64,000 nucleotides of DNA from positions 124,001-188,000 of the forward strand of contig NZ_PQSU01000018.1 of the NCBI RefSeq assembly GCF_002920615.1, given 5' to 3'. The number at the start of each line of letters is the position of its first letter. The stretch's first letter is position 1. Made by a program: the position numbers and the translations under genes. Origin of the DNA: Streptomyces sp. Ru62. GTDB lineage: Bacteria; Actinomycetota; Actinomycetes; Streptomycetales; Streptomycetaceae. Under the pieces are notes generated by a model that saw only the letters and a list, made by a program, of their open reading frames with translations, made no database searches and had not been told where the DNA came from. Positions 17,183 through 24,674 of the stretch are shown piece by piece.

Positions 17183-17272
17183 GGGTGGTGCGCCTCTCAT
17201 GGAACTGACGTTCCCGGGATCACCGGGACGCGTCCCATGGTCGGGGATGTACCGATGTGGCTCAAAATCGCC

Positions 17273-17312
17273 GCTTTTTGTTCCGTGCGGGCTGCCGGAT
17301 CGTGCAAAAAGC
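17273..17312. promoter_or_regulatory. Inverted repeat GCTTTTTG...CAAAAAGC upstream of the permease
   Basis: Perfect 8-bp arms separated by 24 bp, 90-130 bp before the permease start, in a patch much richer in A+T than its surroundings. It could be an operator for an Lrp-type or similar regulator, or a long-armed terminator of the GntR transcript. Both readings fit the location. Confidence 0.4.
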
Positions 17313-17359
17313 GTCGTGGCGCGCATTCCCGGCCGTGAGATGTCCGGTGCTGGAGGCGA

Positions 17360-18055
17360 TCAGTCCGTCGCCGCCCACAGGCCGCGGACATGCCCCAGGT
17401 GCCGGGTCATGATCGCATGCACCGCCTTCTCGTCGCGCTCCAGCAGGGCGTCCAGCAGCTCCAGGTGTTCCTCGGCGGAGGCGAGCAGCCGGCCCGCCTC
17501 CACCAGCGCGGTCAGACCGTACAGACGCGAGCGTTTGCGCAGGTCGGCGACGACCTCGACCAGATGGGCGTTGCCCGCCAGGGCGAGCAGCCCGAGGTGG
17601 AAGCGGGTGTCGGCCTCGACGTAGGCGATCAGGTCGCCCGCCACTGCGGCGGTGACGATCTCCCGGGCCGCCGGACGCAGCGCCTCCAGGGACACGCGGT
17701 CGGCCGTGCGGGCCAGGCCCACCACGGTGGGGATCTCGATGAGCGCCCGGATGTGCGTGTACTCGTCGAGCTGCCTGTCGGAGACGGCTGTGACCCGGAA
17801 GCCCTTGTTGGGCACGGTGTCGACCAGCCCCTCCTTGGCCAGGTCGAGCATCGCCTCCCGCACCGGCGTGGCCGAGACGCCGAACCGGGCGGCCAGCGAG
17901 GGCGCGGAGTACACCTCGCCCGGCCGCAGCTCACCCGCGACGAGCGCGGCGCGCAGGGCGTCCGCGACCCGCTCGCGGTAGCTGCTCCGCCGGCCGCCGA
18001 GCCGGGGGAGCACGGGCATCTGGGCGCCCTGGGTGTTCTGTGCCATGTCACGCAT
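17360..18055 (-). CDS. GntR-family regulator, FadR/FCD subgroup
   Basis: 231 residues from ATG 18055. The N-terminal winged helix is SYRERVADALRAALVAGELR and YSAPSLAARFGVSATPVREA (residues ~25-70). The C-terminal FCD domain (~95-215) has the metal-binding histidine pattern in ADTRFHLGLLALAGNAHLVE and AEEHLELLDALLERD. It lies directly downstream of the hydroxyproline epimerase. Two matching TGTGACATA sites within the cluster are good candidate operators. A TACACT -10 (18071-18066) ends about ten bases before the ATG, so a leaderless message from inside the cluster is possible; ATG 18046 is an alternative start. Confidence 0.88.
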   Translation of the reverse strand: MRDMAQNTQGAQMPVLPRLGGRRSSYRERVADALRAALVAGELRPGEVYSAPSLAARFGVSATPVREAMLDLAKEGLVDTVPNKGFRVTAVSDRQLDEYTHIRALIEIPTVVGLARTADRVSLEALRPAAREIVTAAVAGDLIAYVEADTRFHLGLLALAGNAHLVEVVADLRKRSRLYGLTALVEAGRLLASAEEHLELLDALLERDEKAVHAIMTRHLGHVRGLWAATD

Positions 18056-18078
18056 CACCGGGGTGAGTGTAGAGGACG

Positions 18079-19080
18079 CTAGAGGACGAACCCTTCCGGG
18101 AACGGATCGGTCGGGTCCAGCAGATACTGCGCGGTCCCCGTGATCCACGCGCGGCCGGTGAAGCTGGGCAGCACGGCCGGCACCCCGCCGACCTCCGCGG
18201 TCCCCAGCAGCCGGCCGGTGAAGCGGGTGCCGATGAACGACTCGTTCACGAACTCGGTGTGCAGCGGGAGTTCACCGCGCGCGTGCAGTTGCGCCATGCG
18301 CGCGCTGGTGCCCGTGCCGCACGGGGAGCGGTCGAACCAGCCGGGGTGGATGACCATGGCGTGCCGGGAGTGCCGGGCCGTGGCGCCGGGAGCGTAGAGG
18401 TGGACGTGGTGACAGCCCCGGATCGAGGGATCCTCCGGATGCACCGGCTCCGCCTCGGCGTTGATCGCGTCCATCAGGGACAGGCCGGCCGCGAGGATGT
18501 CGTCCTTGCGGGCGCGGTCGAAGGGCAGCCCGAAGGCGTCGAGCGGCAGGATCGCGTAGAAGTTGCCGCCGTAGGCCAGGTCGTAGGTGACGGTACGCCC
18601 GTCCGGGAGGGTGATCTCGCGGTCCAGGGCGACGGCGAACGACGGCACGTTCCGCAGCGTCACGTTCCGCGCGGCGCCGTCCTCCACCGCGACCTCGGCG
18701 ATCACGACCCCCGCCGGGGTGTCGAGCCGGATCGTGGTCACCGGTTCCGTGACCTCCACCATGCCGGTCTCGACCAGCACGGTCGCCACGCCGATCGTGG
18801 CGTGCCCGCACATCGGCAGGTAGCCGGAGACCTCGATGTAGACCACGCCCCAGTCGCAGTCCGGGCGGGTCGGCGGCTGAAGGATCGCGCCGCTCATCGC
18901 GGAGTGCCCGCGCGGCTCGTTCATCAGCAGCTGCTTCACGTCGTCGCGGTGTTCGCGGAACCACAGCCGCCGTTCGTTCATGGTCGCCCCCGGGACGGTG
19001 CCGATCCCGCCGGTGATCACGCGGGTCGGCATGCCCTCGGTGTGCGAGTCGACGGCGTGCAGGACGAGTCTGCTGCGCAT
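18079..19080 (-). CDS. 4-hydroxyproline 2-epimerase (proline racemase family)
   Basis: 333 residues. This PLP-independent two-base epimerase is predicted to convert trans-4-hydroxy-L-proline to cis-4-hydroxy-D-proline. The first catalytic Cys is in LPMCGHATIG (~88-97), the second in DRSPCGTGTSARMAQL (~255). The racemase entry motif DSHTEGMPTRV is at ~10. Both active-site cysteines being present argues against the Thr-containing dehydratase branch. The start at 19080 lies 13 bp after the DapA-family gene. Neighbouring oxidase and deaminase genes supply the next two pathway steps, which favours 4-hydroxyproline over proline as substrate. Confidence 0.9.
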   Translation of the reverse strand: MRSRLVLHAVDSHTEGMPTRVITGGIGTVPGATMNERRLWFREHRDDVKQLLMNEPRGHSAMSGAILQPPTRPDCDWGVVYIEVSGYLPMCGHATIGVATVLVETGMVEVTEPVTTIRLDTPAGVVIAEVAVEDGAARNVTLRNVPSFAVALDREITLPDGRTVTYDLAYGGNFYAILPLDAFGLPFDRARKDDILAAGLSLMDAINAEAEPVHPEDPSIRGCHHVHLYAPGATARHSRHAMVIHPGWFDRSPCGTGTSARMAQLHARGELPLHTEFVNESFIGTRFTGRLLGTAEVGGVPAVLPSFTGRAWITGTAQYLLDPTDPFPEGFVL

Positions 19081-19093
19081 GGTCCGGCTCCTC

Positions 19094-19993
19094 TCACGCC
19101 AGGCCGGCGGCGACGGCCTTCTCGGTGGCCGCGCGGACCGCGGCCTCCTGCTCGGGCAGCAGCGGCACCCGCGGCGGACGCACCGGACCGCCGTACCGCC
19201 CGACGACGTCCATGGAGAGCTTGATCGCCTGGACGAACTCTGTCTTCGAGTCCCAGCGCAGCAGGGGGTGCAGCTGCCGGTACAGGGGGAGCGCGGTGGT
19301 GAGGTCACCGGCCAGCGCGGCCCGGTACAGCTCCGCCGAGGCGCGCGGCAGCGCGTTCGGATAGCCGGCCACCCAGCCCTTGGCGCCGGCCACCGCCAGC
19401 TCCAGCAGCACGTCGTCGGCGCCGATCAACAGGTCCAGTTCCGGGGCCAGTTCGGCGATGCGGTAGGCACGGCGGACGTCACCGGAGAACTCCTTGACGG
19501 CGTGGACGAGCCCCTCGCCGTGCAGCCGGGCGAGGAGCTCGGGCACCAGGTCGACCTTGGTGTCGATCGGGTTGTTGTACGCCACCACCGGCAGGCCCGC
19601 CTTCGCGACCTCCGCGTAGTGGGCGAGGACCGACCGTTCGTCGGCGCGGTAGGCGTTGGGCGGCAGCAGCATCACCGACGCGCAGCCGGCCTCGGCCGCC
19701 CGCTCGGCCCAGCGGCGGGCCTCGGCCGAACCGTAGGCGGCGACGCCCGGCATCACCCGTTCCCCGCCGATCGCGGCCACGGCGGTCTCCACCACCCGGG
19801 TGCGTTCCTCGGGGGTGAGCACCTGGTACTCGCCGAGCGAGCCGTTCGGCACGACGCCGTCGCAGCCGTTCGCGACGAGCCAGGCGCAGTGCTCGGCGTA
19901 GCGGTCGTGGTCGACCGAGAGGTCGGCGCGCAGGGGGAGGGCGGTGGCGACGAGGATGCCGCGCCAGGGGCGGCGGGGCTCGGGGTTGCTCAT
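19094..19993 (-). CDS. DapA-family lyase, probable 1-pyrroline-4-hydroxy-2-carboxylate deaminase
   Basis: 299-residue TIM-barrel of the dihydrodipicolinate synthase/N-acetylneuraminate lyase family. Visible residues are GSLGEYQVLTPEER (~52), the catalytic Tyr in VVAYNNPIDTK (~140) and the Schiff-base Lys in HAVKEFSGDVRRAYRI (~168). In hydroxyproline degradation a DapA homologue deaminates the cyclic imine from D-hydroxyproline to 2-oxoglutarate semialdehyde. Its position between the epimerase and the flavin dehydrogenase supports that role. ATG 19993 follows GAGGGA. A 2-oxoglutarate semialdehyde dehydrogenase, needed next, is not in this window. Confidence 0.85.
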   Translation of the reverse strand: MSNPEPRRPWRGILVATALPLRADLSVDHDRYAEHCAWLVANGCDGVVPNGSLGEYQVLTPEERTRVVETAVAAIGGERVMPGVAAYGSAEARRWAERAAEAGCASVMLLPPNAYRADERSVLAHYAEVAKAGLPVVAYNNPIDTKVDLVPELLARLHGEGLVHAVKEFSGDVRRAYRIAELAPELDLLIGADDVLLELAVAGAKGWVAGYPNALPRASAELYRAALAGDLTTALPLYRQLHPLLRWDSKTEFVQAIKLSMDVVGRYGGPVRPPRVPLLPEQEAAVRAATEKAVAAGLA

Positions 19994-20016
19994 GGGGGAT
20001 CCCTCATTCAATGGGG

Positions 20017-20026
20017 TGTGACATAT
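20017..20026. promoter_or_regulatory. Putative GntR operator copy 1 (TGTGACATAT)
   Basis: TGTGACATATTA lies 24 bp upstream of the DapA-family gene. It matches the reverse complement of the site upstream of the D-amino-acid dehydrogenase gene (TGTGACATAGTA) at all but one base. FCD-type GntR regulators commonly bind short TGTxxxACA-like palindromes. Confidence 0.55.
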
Positions 20027-20040
20027 TACTGGGCGGGAGG

Positions 20041-20163
20041 TCGGCTCGGGGTTCGGGAGGCCGACCTCGGGTTCGGGCAGCCGGCTCGCGGGAAGGCCGA
20101 TCCCGGGTTCGCGCAGCCGGCTCGCGGGAAGGCCGATCCCGGGTTCGCGCAGCCGGCTCGCGG
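20041..20163. repeat. 36-bp tandem repeat (minisatellite) between two hydroxyproline genes
   Basis: Two perfect 36-bp units (GCCGGCTCGCGGGAAGGCCG, then ATCCCGGGTTCGCGCA) plus a partial third, preceded by one or two degraded copies. The gap between 19994 and 20179 holds little else apart from the operator-like site. It may separate two transcription units or form RNA structure. Confidence 0.8.
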
Positions 20164-20179
20164 TGCCAGGAGGGCGGCC

Positions 20180-21577
20180 TCACTCCGTCTCCGGCAGGGC
20201 GGCCAGGACGCCGAGCGGTACCGGCCGGGCGAACGGCCGTCGTCCGGGGTCGAGCGGGCAGCCGGTCAGGCCCGCCACCGCGGGCGCGCACATCCGCCCC
20301 TGGCACCAGCCCATCCCGGCCCGGGTGAGCAGCTTCACCGTGCGCAGGTCTCCCGCGCCGAGCGAGCCGACGGCCCCGCGCACCTCCCCGGCGGTGACCT
20401 CCTCGCAGCGGCACACCACCGTCTCGTCCGGGATCCGGTCCGCCCAGCCGGCCGGTGGGGCGTACACCGTGTCCAGGGCCGTGGCGAACGCGCGCAGCCG
20501 GGTGCGGGCCCGGGCGGCGGCGGCCCAGCCGCCCGGGTCGGGGGCGGCCCCGCGCAGTCGGGCGGCGGCCGAGCGCCCGGCGATGTGCCCCTCGGCGAGC
20601 GCGAGCGCCGCGCCGCCGACACCGGTGGCCTCCCCGGCGGCCCAGACGCCGGGCACATCGGTGCGCTGTTCGGTGTCGACCCGTACGGCGGTGCCGGACA
20701 GGGTGCAGCCGAGAGTCTCCGCGAGGTCGGTGTGCGGCAGCATGCCGTGGCCCACGGCCAGGGTGTCGCAGGGGATGCGCCGGGCGGTGCCGGGCCGCGG
20801 GCGTCCGTCCCGGCCGAGCGCGGCCACCGTCACCGCCTCCAGCCGGTCGGCGCCGTGCGCCGCCACGACGGTGTGCCGGGGCAGGGTGCGCACGCCGTGC
20901 CGCAGCAGCCGGGCCGCGTATCCGGCGCCCTCGGCGAGTTTGCCGGGCTGCGCGGCCAGGGCGGGTGCCCGGTGGAGCAGCGCGCCGGGACCGGCGGACT
21001 CCACCAGCGCGGCGACGCGTGCGCCGGCCGCGGCGAGCCCGGCGGCCACCGGCAGCAGCAGCGGCCCGGTCCCGGCCACCACCACCGTACGGCCGGGCAG
21101 TACGAGGCCGCCCTTGAGCATGGCCTGCGCGCCGCCCGCCGTGACGACGCCGGGCAGTGTCCAGCCGGGGAAGGGCAGCACCCGCTCGTACCCGCCGGTG
21201 GCGAGCAGGACCGCGTCGGCGCGCACGGTGACGCCCTCCTCCTGCGCGGGGCCGAGCAGGGCGTGCACGGCGAACGCCCCGGAGGCGGAGTCCCGTGCGA
21301 CGCACCAGACGTGATGGTCGGTCAGGTGGGTGATCCGGCCGGCCGCGCGGTGCCGTTCCAGGCCGTCCCGCAACCGCTCCCAGGTGCGCCACTGGTGGTG
21401 CAGGGCCTGCGGCCGGCGTGCGCCGAGGGCGGTGGCGGGCTGCCGGTAGAACTGTCCGCCGGCCTGCTCCGCGGCGTCGACCAGGGTCACCTGGACGCCC
21501 CGTGCGGCCGCCGCCAGCGCGGCGGCGAGCCCGGCCGGGCCCGCGCCGACGACGGCGAGGCGCGGTCGTTCAGTCAT
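20180..21577 (-). CDS. FAD/NAD(P)-binding subunit with BFD-type [2Fe-2S] domain, D-hydroxyproline dehydrogenase subunit
   Basis: 465 residues. The FAD-binding fingerprint is VVGAGPAGLAAALAAAARG (~9-27), a second dinucleotide motif TVVVAGTGPLLLPVAAGLAA is near 165, and WAAGEATGVGG closes the flavin fold. The C-terminus has a BFD-like Cys pattern: CRCEE (~395), then WCQGRMC (~430), expected to bind [2Fe-2S]. This is the architecture of the large flavoprotein subunit in three-part hydroxyproline or hydrogen-cyanide-synthase-like dehydrogenases. It overlaps the preceding ferredoxin-like gene by 8 bp, so expression is coupled. It should work with the products at 21570 and 21869. Confidence 0.87.
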   Translation of the reverse strand: MTERPRLAVVGAGPAGLAAALAAAARGVQVTLVDAAEQAGGQFYRQPATALGARRPQALHHQWRTWERLRDGLERHRAAGRITHLTDHHVWCVARDSASGAFAVHALLGPAQEEGVTVRADAVLLATGGYERVLPFPGWTLPGVVTAGGAQAMLKGGLVLPGRTVVVAGTGPLLLPVAAGLAAAGARVAALVESAGPGALLHRAPALAAQPGKLAEGAGYAARLLRHGVRTLPRHTVVAAHGADRLEAVTVAALGRDGRPRPGTARRIPCDTLAVGHGMLPHTDLAETLGCTLSGTAVRVDTEQRTDVPGVWAAGEATGVGGAALALAEGHIAGRSAAARLRGAAPDPGGWAAAARARTRLRAFATALDTVYAPPAGWADRIPDETVVCRCEEVTAGEVRGAVGSLGAGDLRTVKLLTRAGMGWCQGRMCAPAVAGLTGCPLDPGRRPFARPVPLGVLAALPETE

Positions 21578-21872
21578 CGTCCCGGCCCGTCCCCTCCTGC
21601 GTGCGGATGTCGTCTCCCGGGCGCACCGGGACCAGGCAGGCCCGTTGGCCGGGGCGGCCGTTGACGGTGACCAGGCAGTCGAAGCACACCCCGATCCCGC
21701 AGAACACCCCGCGGGGCCGCCCGGCGCCCCGTGTGCCGCGCCAGGCCGTCACGCCCGCCGCCCACAGCGCCGCCGCGACCGTCTGTCCCGGCAGTGCCTC
21801 CAGGGGCCTGCCGTCGAAGGTCACGGTGCAGGGCGGGCCCGGCCGGGCCCGGGTCAACTCCCTCGGATTCAC
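21570..21872 (-). CDS. Small [2Fe-2S] subunit of the D-hydroxyproline dehydrogenase
   Basis: 100 residues from GTG 21872, which overlaps the preceding stop as GTGA. The ferredoxin-like cluster site is C58-x4-C63-x2-C66 in FCGIGVCFDCLV, with the fourth Cys at C79 (GQRACLVPV). The N-terminal region TVTFDGRPLEALPGQTVAAA is the usual beta-grasp start of the HcnA-type Fer2_4 family. It carries electrons between the two flavin subunits or to the respiratory chain. Its tight coupling on both sides shows the three subunits are made together. Confidence 0.87.
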   Translation of the reverse strand: MNPRELTRARPGPPCTVTFDGRPLEALPGQTVAAALWAAGVTAWRGTRGAGRPRGVFCGIGVCFDCLVTVNGRPGQRACLVPVRPGDDIRTQEGTGRDDD

Positions 21873-23029
21873 CGGACGTCGCCTCCCTCGGTGTCGAAAC
21901 GCTCCGGCCGGAACGGCGTGAGGTCCAGCTCCGGCGCCTTCCCGGTGAGCACCTGCGCGATCAACTGCCCGGTTCCAGGGGCGAGTCCGATGCCGGCGCC
22001 CTCGTGCCCGCAGGCGTGGAACAGACCGGGCACCCGCGGATCGGGCCCGATCGCCGGCAGATGGTCCGGCAGGTACGGCCGGAAGCCCGCGTACGTGCGC
22101 AGCGCGCGGACCCCCTCCAGGAACGGGAACAGCCCGATCGCCCCGGCGGCGAGCGCCCGCGTCGCGGTCAGCGACAACGACCGGTCGAAGCCGACCCGTT
22201 CCCGGGTGGAGCCGATCAACACCGGCCCGGCGGCCGTGCCCTCGACGACCGGTGAGCTGCGCAGCGCGGCCGAGTCGCTGGCGACGTCGGACACGTAGTC
22301 CGCGGCGTACACCTTGTGCCGGATCCTGCGCGGCAGCGGCTCGGTGACCAGCACGAAACCGCGCCGGGGGAGCACCGGCAGCCGGACGCCGGCGAGCGAG
22401 GCGAGGTCCCCGCCCCAGGTGCCGGCCGCGTTCACCACCGCCGGTGCGTGGATGTCGCCCCGGTCGGTGCGGACGCCGTGGACCGCTCCCCTCGCGGTGC
22501 GCAGCACCCTGGTCACCGTACGGCCGGTGTGCAGGGCGGCACCGGAGGCGCGGACCAGATGTGCGGCGGCCAGCGCGGGCATCACCTGGGCGTCCTGCGG
22601 GTAGTGCACCGCACCCGCCATGCCGGGTGCCAAGTGCGGTTCCAGCTCGGCGAGCCGGTCGGCGTCGACCGGTTCGGCGGTGACGCCGGCGGTCCGCTGC
22701 TCCGCGGCGAAGTCCCGCAGCGCGGACAGGGCTCCGGGCGTCGAGGCGACCACCAGGCCGCCCTTGGGTTCGTACTCGATCGCGGCGCCCAGCTCCTCCG
22801 CGAGCCCGGCCCACAACCGGGCCGACAGCAGCGCGAGTTCGAGTTCCGGTCCCGGCTCCTTGTCGGAGACGAGCAGGTTGCCCTCGCCGGCCCCGGTGGT
22901 GCCGCCGGCCACCGGGCCCCGGTCCACCAGCCGTACGTCGAGTCCGGCGCGCGCGGCGTACAGGGCACAGGCCGCGCCCGTCATTCCGGCCCCGACAACC
23001 ACGACATCGCAGGTCAGTCGCTTCGCCAC
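21869..23029 (-). CDS. DadA-type FAD-dependent D-amino acid dehydrogenase, catalytic subunit
   Basis: 386 residues. The N-terminal FAD motif is VVVVGAGMTGAACALYAARA (~10-29), followed by GGTTGAGEGNLL. The C-terminal flavin motif GFRPYLPDHLPAIGPDPRVP and FHACGHEGAGIGLAPGTGQL are typical of glycine/D-amino-acid oxidases. It probably oxidises cis-4-hydroxy-D-proline to the cyclic imine. The gene is first of the three coupled dehydrogenase genes and follows a putative GntR operator at 23039. Start ATG 23029. Confidence 0.87.
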   Translation of the reverse strand: MAKRLTCDVVVVGAGMTGAACALYAARAGLDVRLVDRGPVAGGTTGAGEGNLLVSDKEPGPELELALLSARLWAGLAEELGAAIEYEPKGGLVVASTPGALSALRDFAAEQRTAGVTAEPVDADRLAELEPHLAPGMAGAVHYPQDAQVMPALAAAHLVRASGAALHTGRTVTRVLRTARGAVHGVRTDRGDIHAPAVVNAAGTWGGDLASLAGVRLPVLPRRGFVLVTEPLPRRIRHKVYAADYVSDVASDSAALRSSPVVEGTAAGPVLIGSTRERVGFDRSLSLTATRALAAGAIGLFPFLEGVRALRTYAGFRPYLPDHLPAIGPDPRVPGLFHACGHEGAGIGLAPGTGQLIAQVLTGKAPELDLTPFRPERFDTEGGDVR

Positions 23030-23038
23030 GCCAGTACT

Positions 23039-23047
23039 ATGTCACAT
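23039..23047. promoter_or_regulatory. Putative GntR operator copy 2 (ATGTCACAT)
   Basis: Near-palindrome ATGT-C-ACAT starting 10 bp upstream of the dehydrogenase start. On the minus strand it reads ATGTGACATAGTA, matching the site at 20017-20026. The two sites head the two likely transcription units of the hydroxyproline cluster. Confidence 0.55.
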
Positions 23048-23169
23048 GTTTCTCTCTGTGAGGAGTATCCGGCACCGGCCCCGATCCCCAGGCGTGGACG
23101 CCCCCTTGACGTCGTACGGACCCCGATCGACACTCCAGGGAGGGAATCCTAGTGAACAGGTAGGGAATC

Positions 23170-23283
23170 ATGGCGCGCCGCGAAACGGGCACCGGCCGGA
23201 CGCCGTTGCGCGCACCCCTGCTCACCTCCCGCCGCCACATCGACCTGCAGCGCGTCTGCAGCGCGATCAGCCGCCACCGCTGA
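23170..23283 (+). CDS. Leader peptide of the HIDLQRV type (37 aa), sulfur-regulon attenuator
   Basis: A short gene starting MARRETGTGRTPLRAP and ending TSRRHIDLQRVCSAISRHR. The core R-x-H-I-D-L-Q-R-V-x-x-A recurs in a second small gene at 28551 and in looser form at 24475. Actinobacterial leader peptides with this core are known upstream of sulfur-assimilation genes. The ATG is preceded by TAGGGA at close range. One Cys codon sits in the conserved core, where ribosome stalling on low cysteine could act. It precedes the glutathionyl-hydroquinone-reductase-like gene at 23367. A TTGACG at 23106 could be its -35. Confidence 0.75.
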   Translation: MARRETGTGRTPLRAPLLTSRRHIDLQRVCSAISRHR

Positions 23284-23366
23284 GCCGGGCCGCCCCTTTC
23301 GCCCCCACCGACCGGTCACGCCCGCGCCGGCGCGCCCCTCCGCACACCCACCACCCGGGGAGACGC

Positions 23367-24254
23367 ATGTCCATCACTCCGCTCGCCGCCGTCCCGTCCA
23401 CCCGCGGTACCGCGCCCCTCTTCCGGGGCCGGATCGGCCGGGACGCGCGCAGCGGCCACTACGCCGTGCCGCACCGCTACCGGCTCCATCTGTCGACCGC
23501 CTGCCCCGACGGGCTGCGCCTCGCCGTCGGCCACAGCCTGCTCGGCCTGGACACCCGCTGTCCCGTCACCCTCCTGCCCGCCGTCCCGGACTGTCCCGGC
23601 GGCGGTCACGCGGCGCTCCGCCCGCTCTACGAGGCGAGCGCCCACCACTACACCGGCCCGGCGCTCGCACCCGTGCTCAGCGACGACTGGTCCGGGCGTA
23701 TCGTCAGCACCCACACCCCCGACATCCTGCGCGACCTGGACCGGTTCCGGCCCGGCGGCCACGCCCGCCTCTACCCCCGCGGCCTGGAGTCCGTGCTCCA
23801 GGCCGTCGAGCGGATGTGCGCCGAGGGCATCGAGGAGGCCGCGCAGCGCGCCGGCCGCGCCGGTGCCGACCCGGCCGAACGGGCCGCCGCCCTCGACGTG
23901 CTGCTGGACACCCTCGGCCGGCTGGAGCGGCGGCTGAGCGGCGAGGAGTACCTGGCCGACGACCGGCTCACCGCCGCCGACATCGAGCTGTGGGTCACCC
24001 TCGTGCAGCTCGACACCGTCCACCGCTGCCACCTCGACGCCTCCGCCGTGCACCGCATCGCCGACCACCGCGCCCTGTGGGCCTACGCCCGCCGCCTGGC
24101 CGCCCACCCCGCCTTCGGCCGCCACCTCGACCTTGGAGGCATCGCCCGCCGCCACCACGGCCGCTGCCAGGGCCTGGAGGCCGCCGGCGCCGCTGTCCAG
24201 ATCCTGGACTGGGCAGGCCATGCGGCAGACGCCCCGGACGCTTCGCGCAGGTGA
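23367..24254 (+). CDS. Glutathione S-transferase-like protein, glutathionyl-hydroquinone reductase family
   Basis: 295 residues from ATG 23367 (GGGGAG upstream). The layout is that of the YqjG/ECM4 family: HRYRLHLSTACPDGLR near residue 35 holds the expected catalytic Cys, then VLSDDWSGRIVSTHTPDILRD (~105-125), and a helical C-terminal GST domain with RLSGEEYLADDRLTAADIELW (~190-210). Classical members reduce glutathionyl-hydroquinones. Streptomycetes make mycothiol, not glutathione, so the real thiol partner may be mycothiol or another S-conjugate. It sits behind a sulfur-type leader peptide, suggesting thiol recovery. Confidence 0.78.
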   Translation: MSITPLAAVPSTRGTAPLFRGRIGRDARSGHYAVPHRYRLHLSTACPDGLRLAVGHSLLGLDTRCPVTLLPAVPDCPGGGHAALRPLYEASAHHYTGPALAPVLSDDWSGRIVSTHTPDILRDLDRFRPGGHARLYPRGLESVLQAVERMCAEGIEEAAQRAGRAGADPAERAAALDVLLDTLGRLERRLSGEEYLADDRLTAADIELWVTLVQLDTVHRCHLDASAVHRIADHRALWAYARRLAAHPAFGRHLDLGGIARRHHGRCQGLEAAGAAVQILDWAGHAADAPDASRR

Positions 24255-24289
24255 GAGCGGGCAGCCGATGTCCACTGGGCGGACGGCCG

Positions 24290-24319
24290 TTGACATTCGA
24301 ACGGGCAACTGCCTTACTT
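24290..24319 (+). promoter_or_regulatory. Promoter driving the riboswitch and transporter operon
   Basis: A consensus -35 TTGACA (24290-24295) and a -10 TTACTT (24314-24319) with an 18-bp spacer. The predicted transcription start near 24326 lies just before the riboswitch at 24332. This is one of the clearest housekeeping-type promoters in the window. Confidence 0.7.
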
Positions 24320-24331
24320 ACGGCTCAGAAC

Positions 24332-24453
24332 GGTCATGAGCGTCAGCGCCAAGCCCTGGCTCGCTGACCGGCAACCCTCGCACCGCGGTGGGGTGCCCCA
24401 GGTGACGACCGGACCGGATGACGTTTTCGGTAAGCGCGAGGCCCCACGGGGCC
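24332..24453 (+). promoter_or_regulatory. SAM-IV type S-adenosylmethionine riboswitch
   Basis: The RNA begins GGTCATGAGCGTCAGCGCCA, continues with CTGGCTCGCTGACCGGCAAC, then CGCGGTGGGGTGCCCCAGGT, and closes with GACC (24407-24410) pairing with the opening GGTC. This order and the CCGGCAACCCTC and GGTGGGGTGCC blocks match the actinobacterial SAM-IV class as I recall it. A further hairpin GGCCCC/GGGGCC at 24440-24453 fits the downstream pseudoknot domain. It lies between a strong promoter and the leader peptide at 24475. High SAM should lower expression of the ABC importer downstream. Confidence 0.85.
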
Positions 24454-24474
24454 GGAACAGTGACAGGTGACGCC

Positions 24475-24624
24475 ATGTACGCAGCTCCCAGGACGGCCGT
24501 GAGCCGCCCCCAGGGCTGCGTACCGTCGTACGCCGGTCTCCTCGTCGCCGACCGCGCCGTCGATCTGCTCCGCGTGAACAGCGCACTGTGTACCGCACCG
24601 GGCTCTGCCCGCTGTCAGGGCTGA
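24475..24624 (+). CDS. Leader peptide with A-V-D-L-L-R-V core (49 aa)
   Basis: Starts MYAAPRTAVSRPQG and contains ADRAVDLLRVNSALC near the C-terminus, a variant of the sulfur leader-peptide core seen at 23170 and 28551. It has three Cys codons, two of them in the last 12 residues. AGGTGA precedes the ATG by four bases. It lies directly after the SAM-IV riboswitch and before a GC hairpin at 24653, with the ABC permease following at 24795. It probably works as a cysteine-responsive attenuator. The start could lie further upstream, but that would fall inside the riboswitch. Confidence 0.68.
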   Translation: MYAAPRTAVSRPQGCVPSYAGLLVADRAVDLLRVNSALCTAPGSARCQG

Positions 24625-24652
24625 CGTCTCCTCCCAGCCCCGCGTTCCCGCC

Positions 24653-24674
24653 GCACACCGTACGTCCGGTGTGC
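24653..24674 (+). terminator. Attenuator-type hairpin after the leader peptide
   Basis: Arms GCACACCG and CGGTGTGC with a 6-nt loop, 28 nt downstream of the leader stop and ahead of the ABC genes. Its position suits an attenuator stem controlled by ribosome stalling; no U-tract is present. Confidence 0.5.

Noticed and set aside
18079..19080. Proline racemase or trans-3-hydroxyproline dehydratase
   Set aside because: Both catalytic cysteines are present, excluding the dehydratase branch, and the neighbours are hydroxyproline enzymes.
24418..24474. ATG at 24418 as start of the middle leader peptide
   Set aside because: It lies inside the riboswitch and has no ribosome site; ATG 24475 has AGGTGA upstream.
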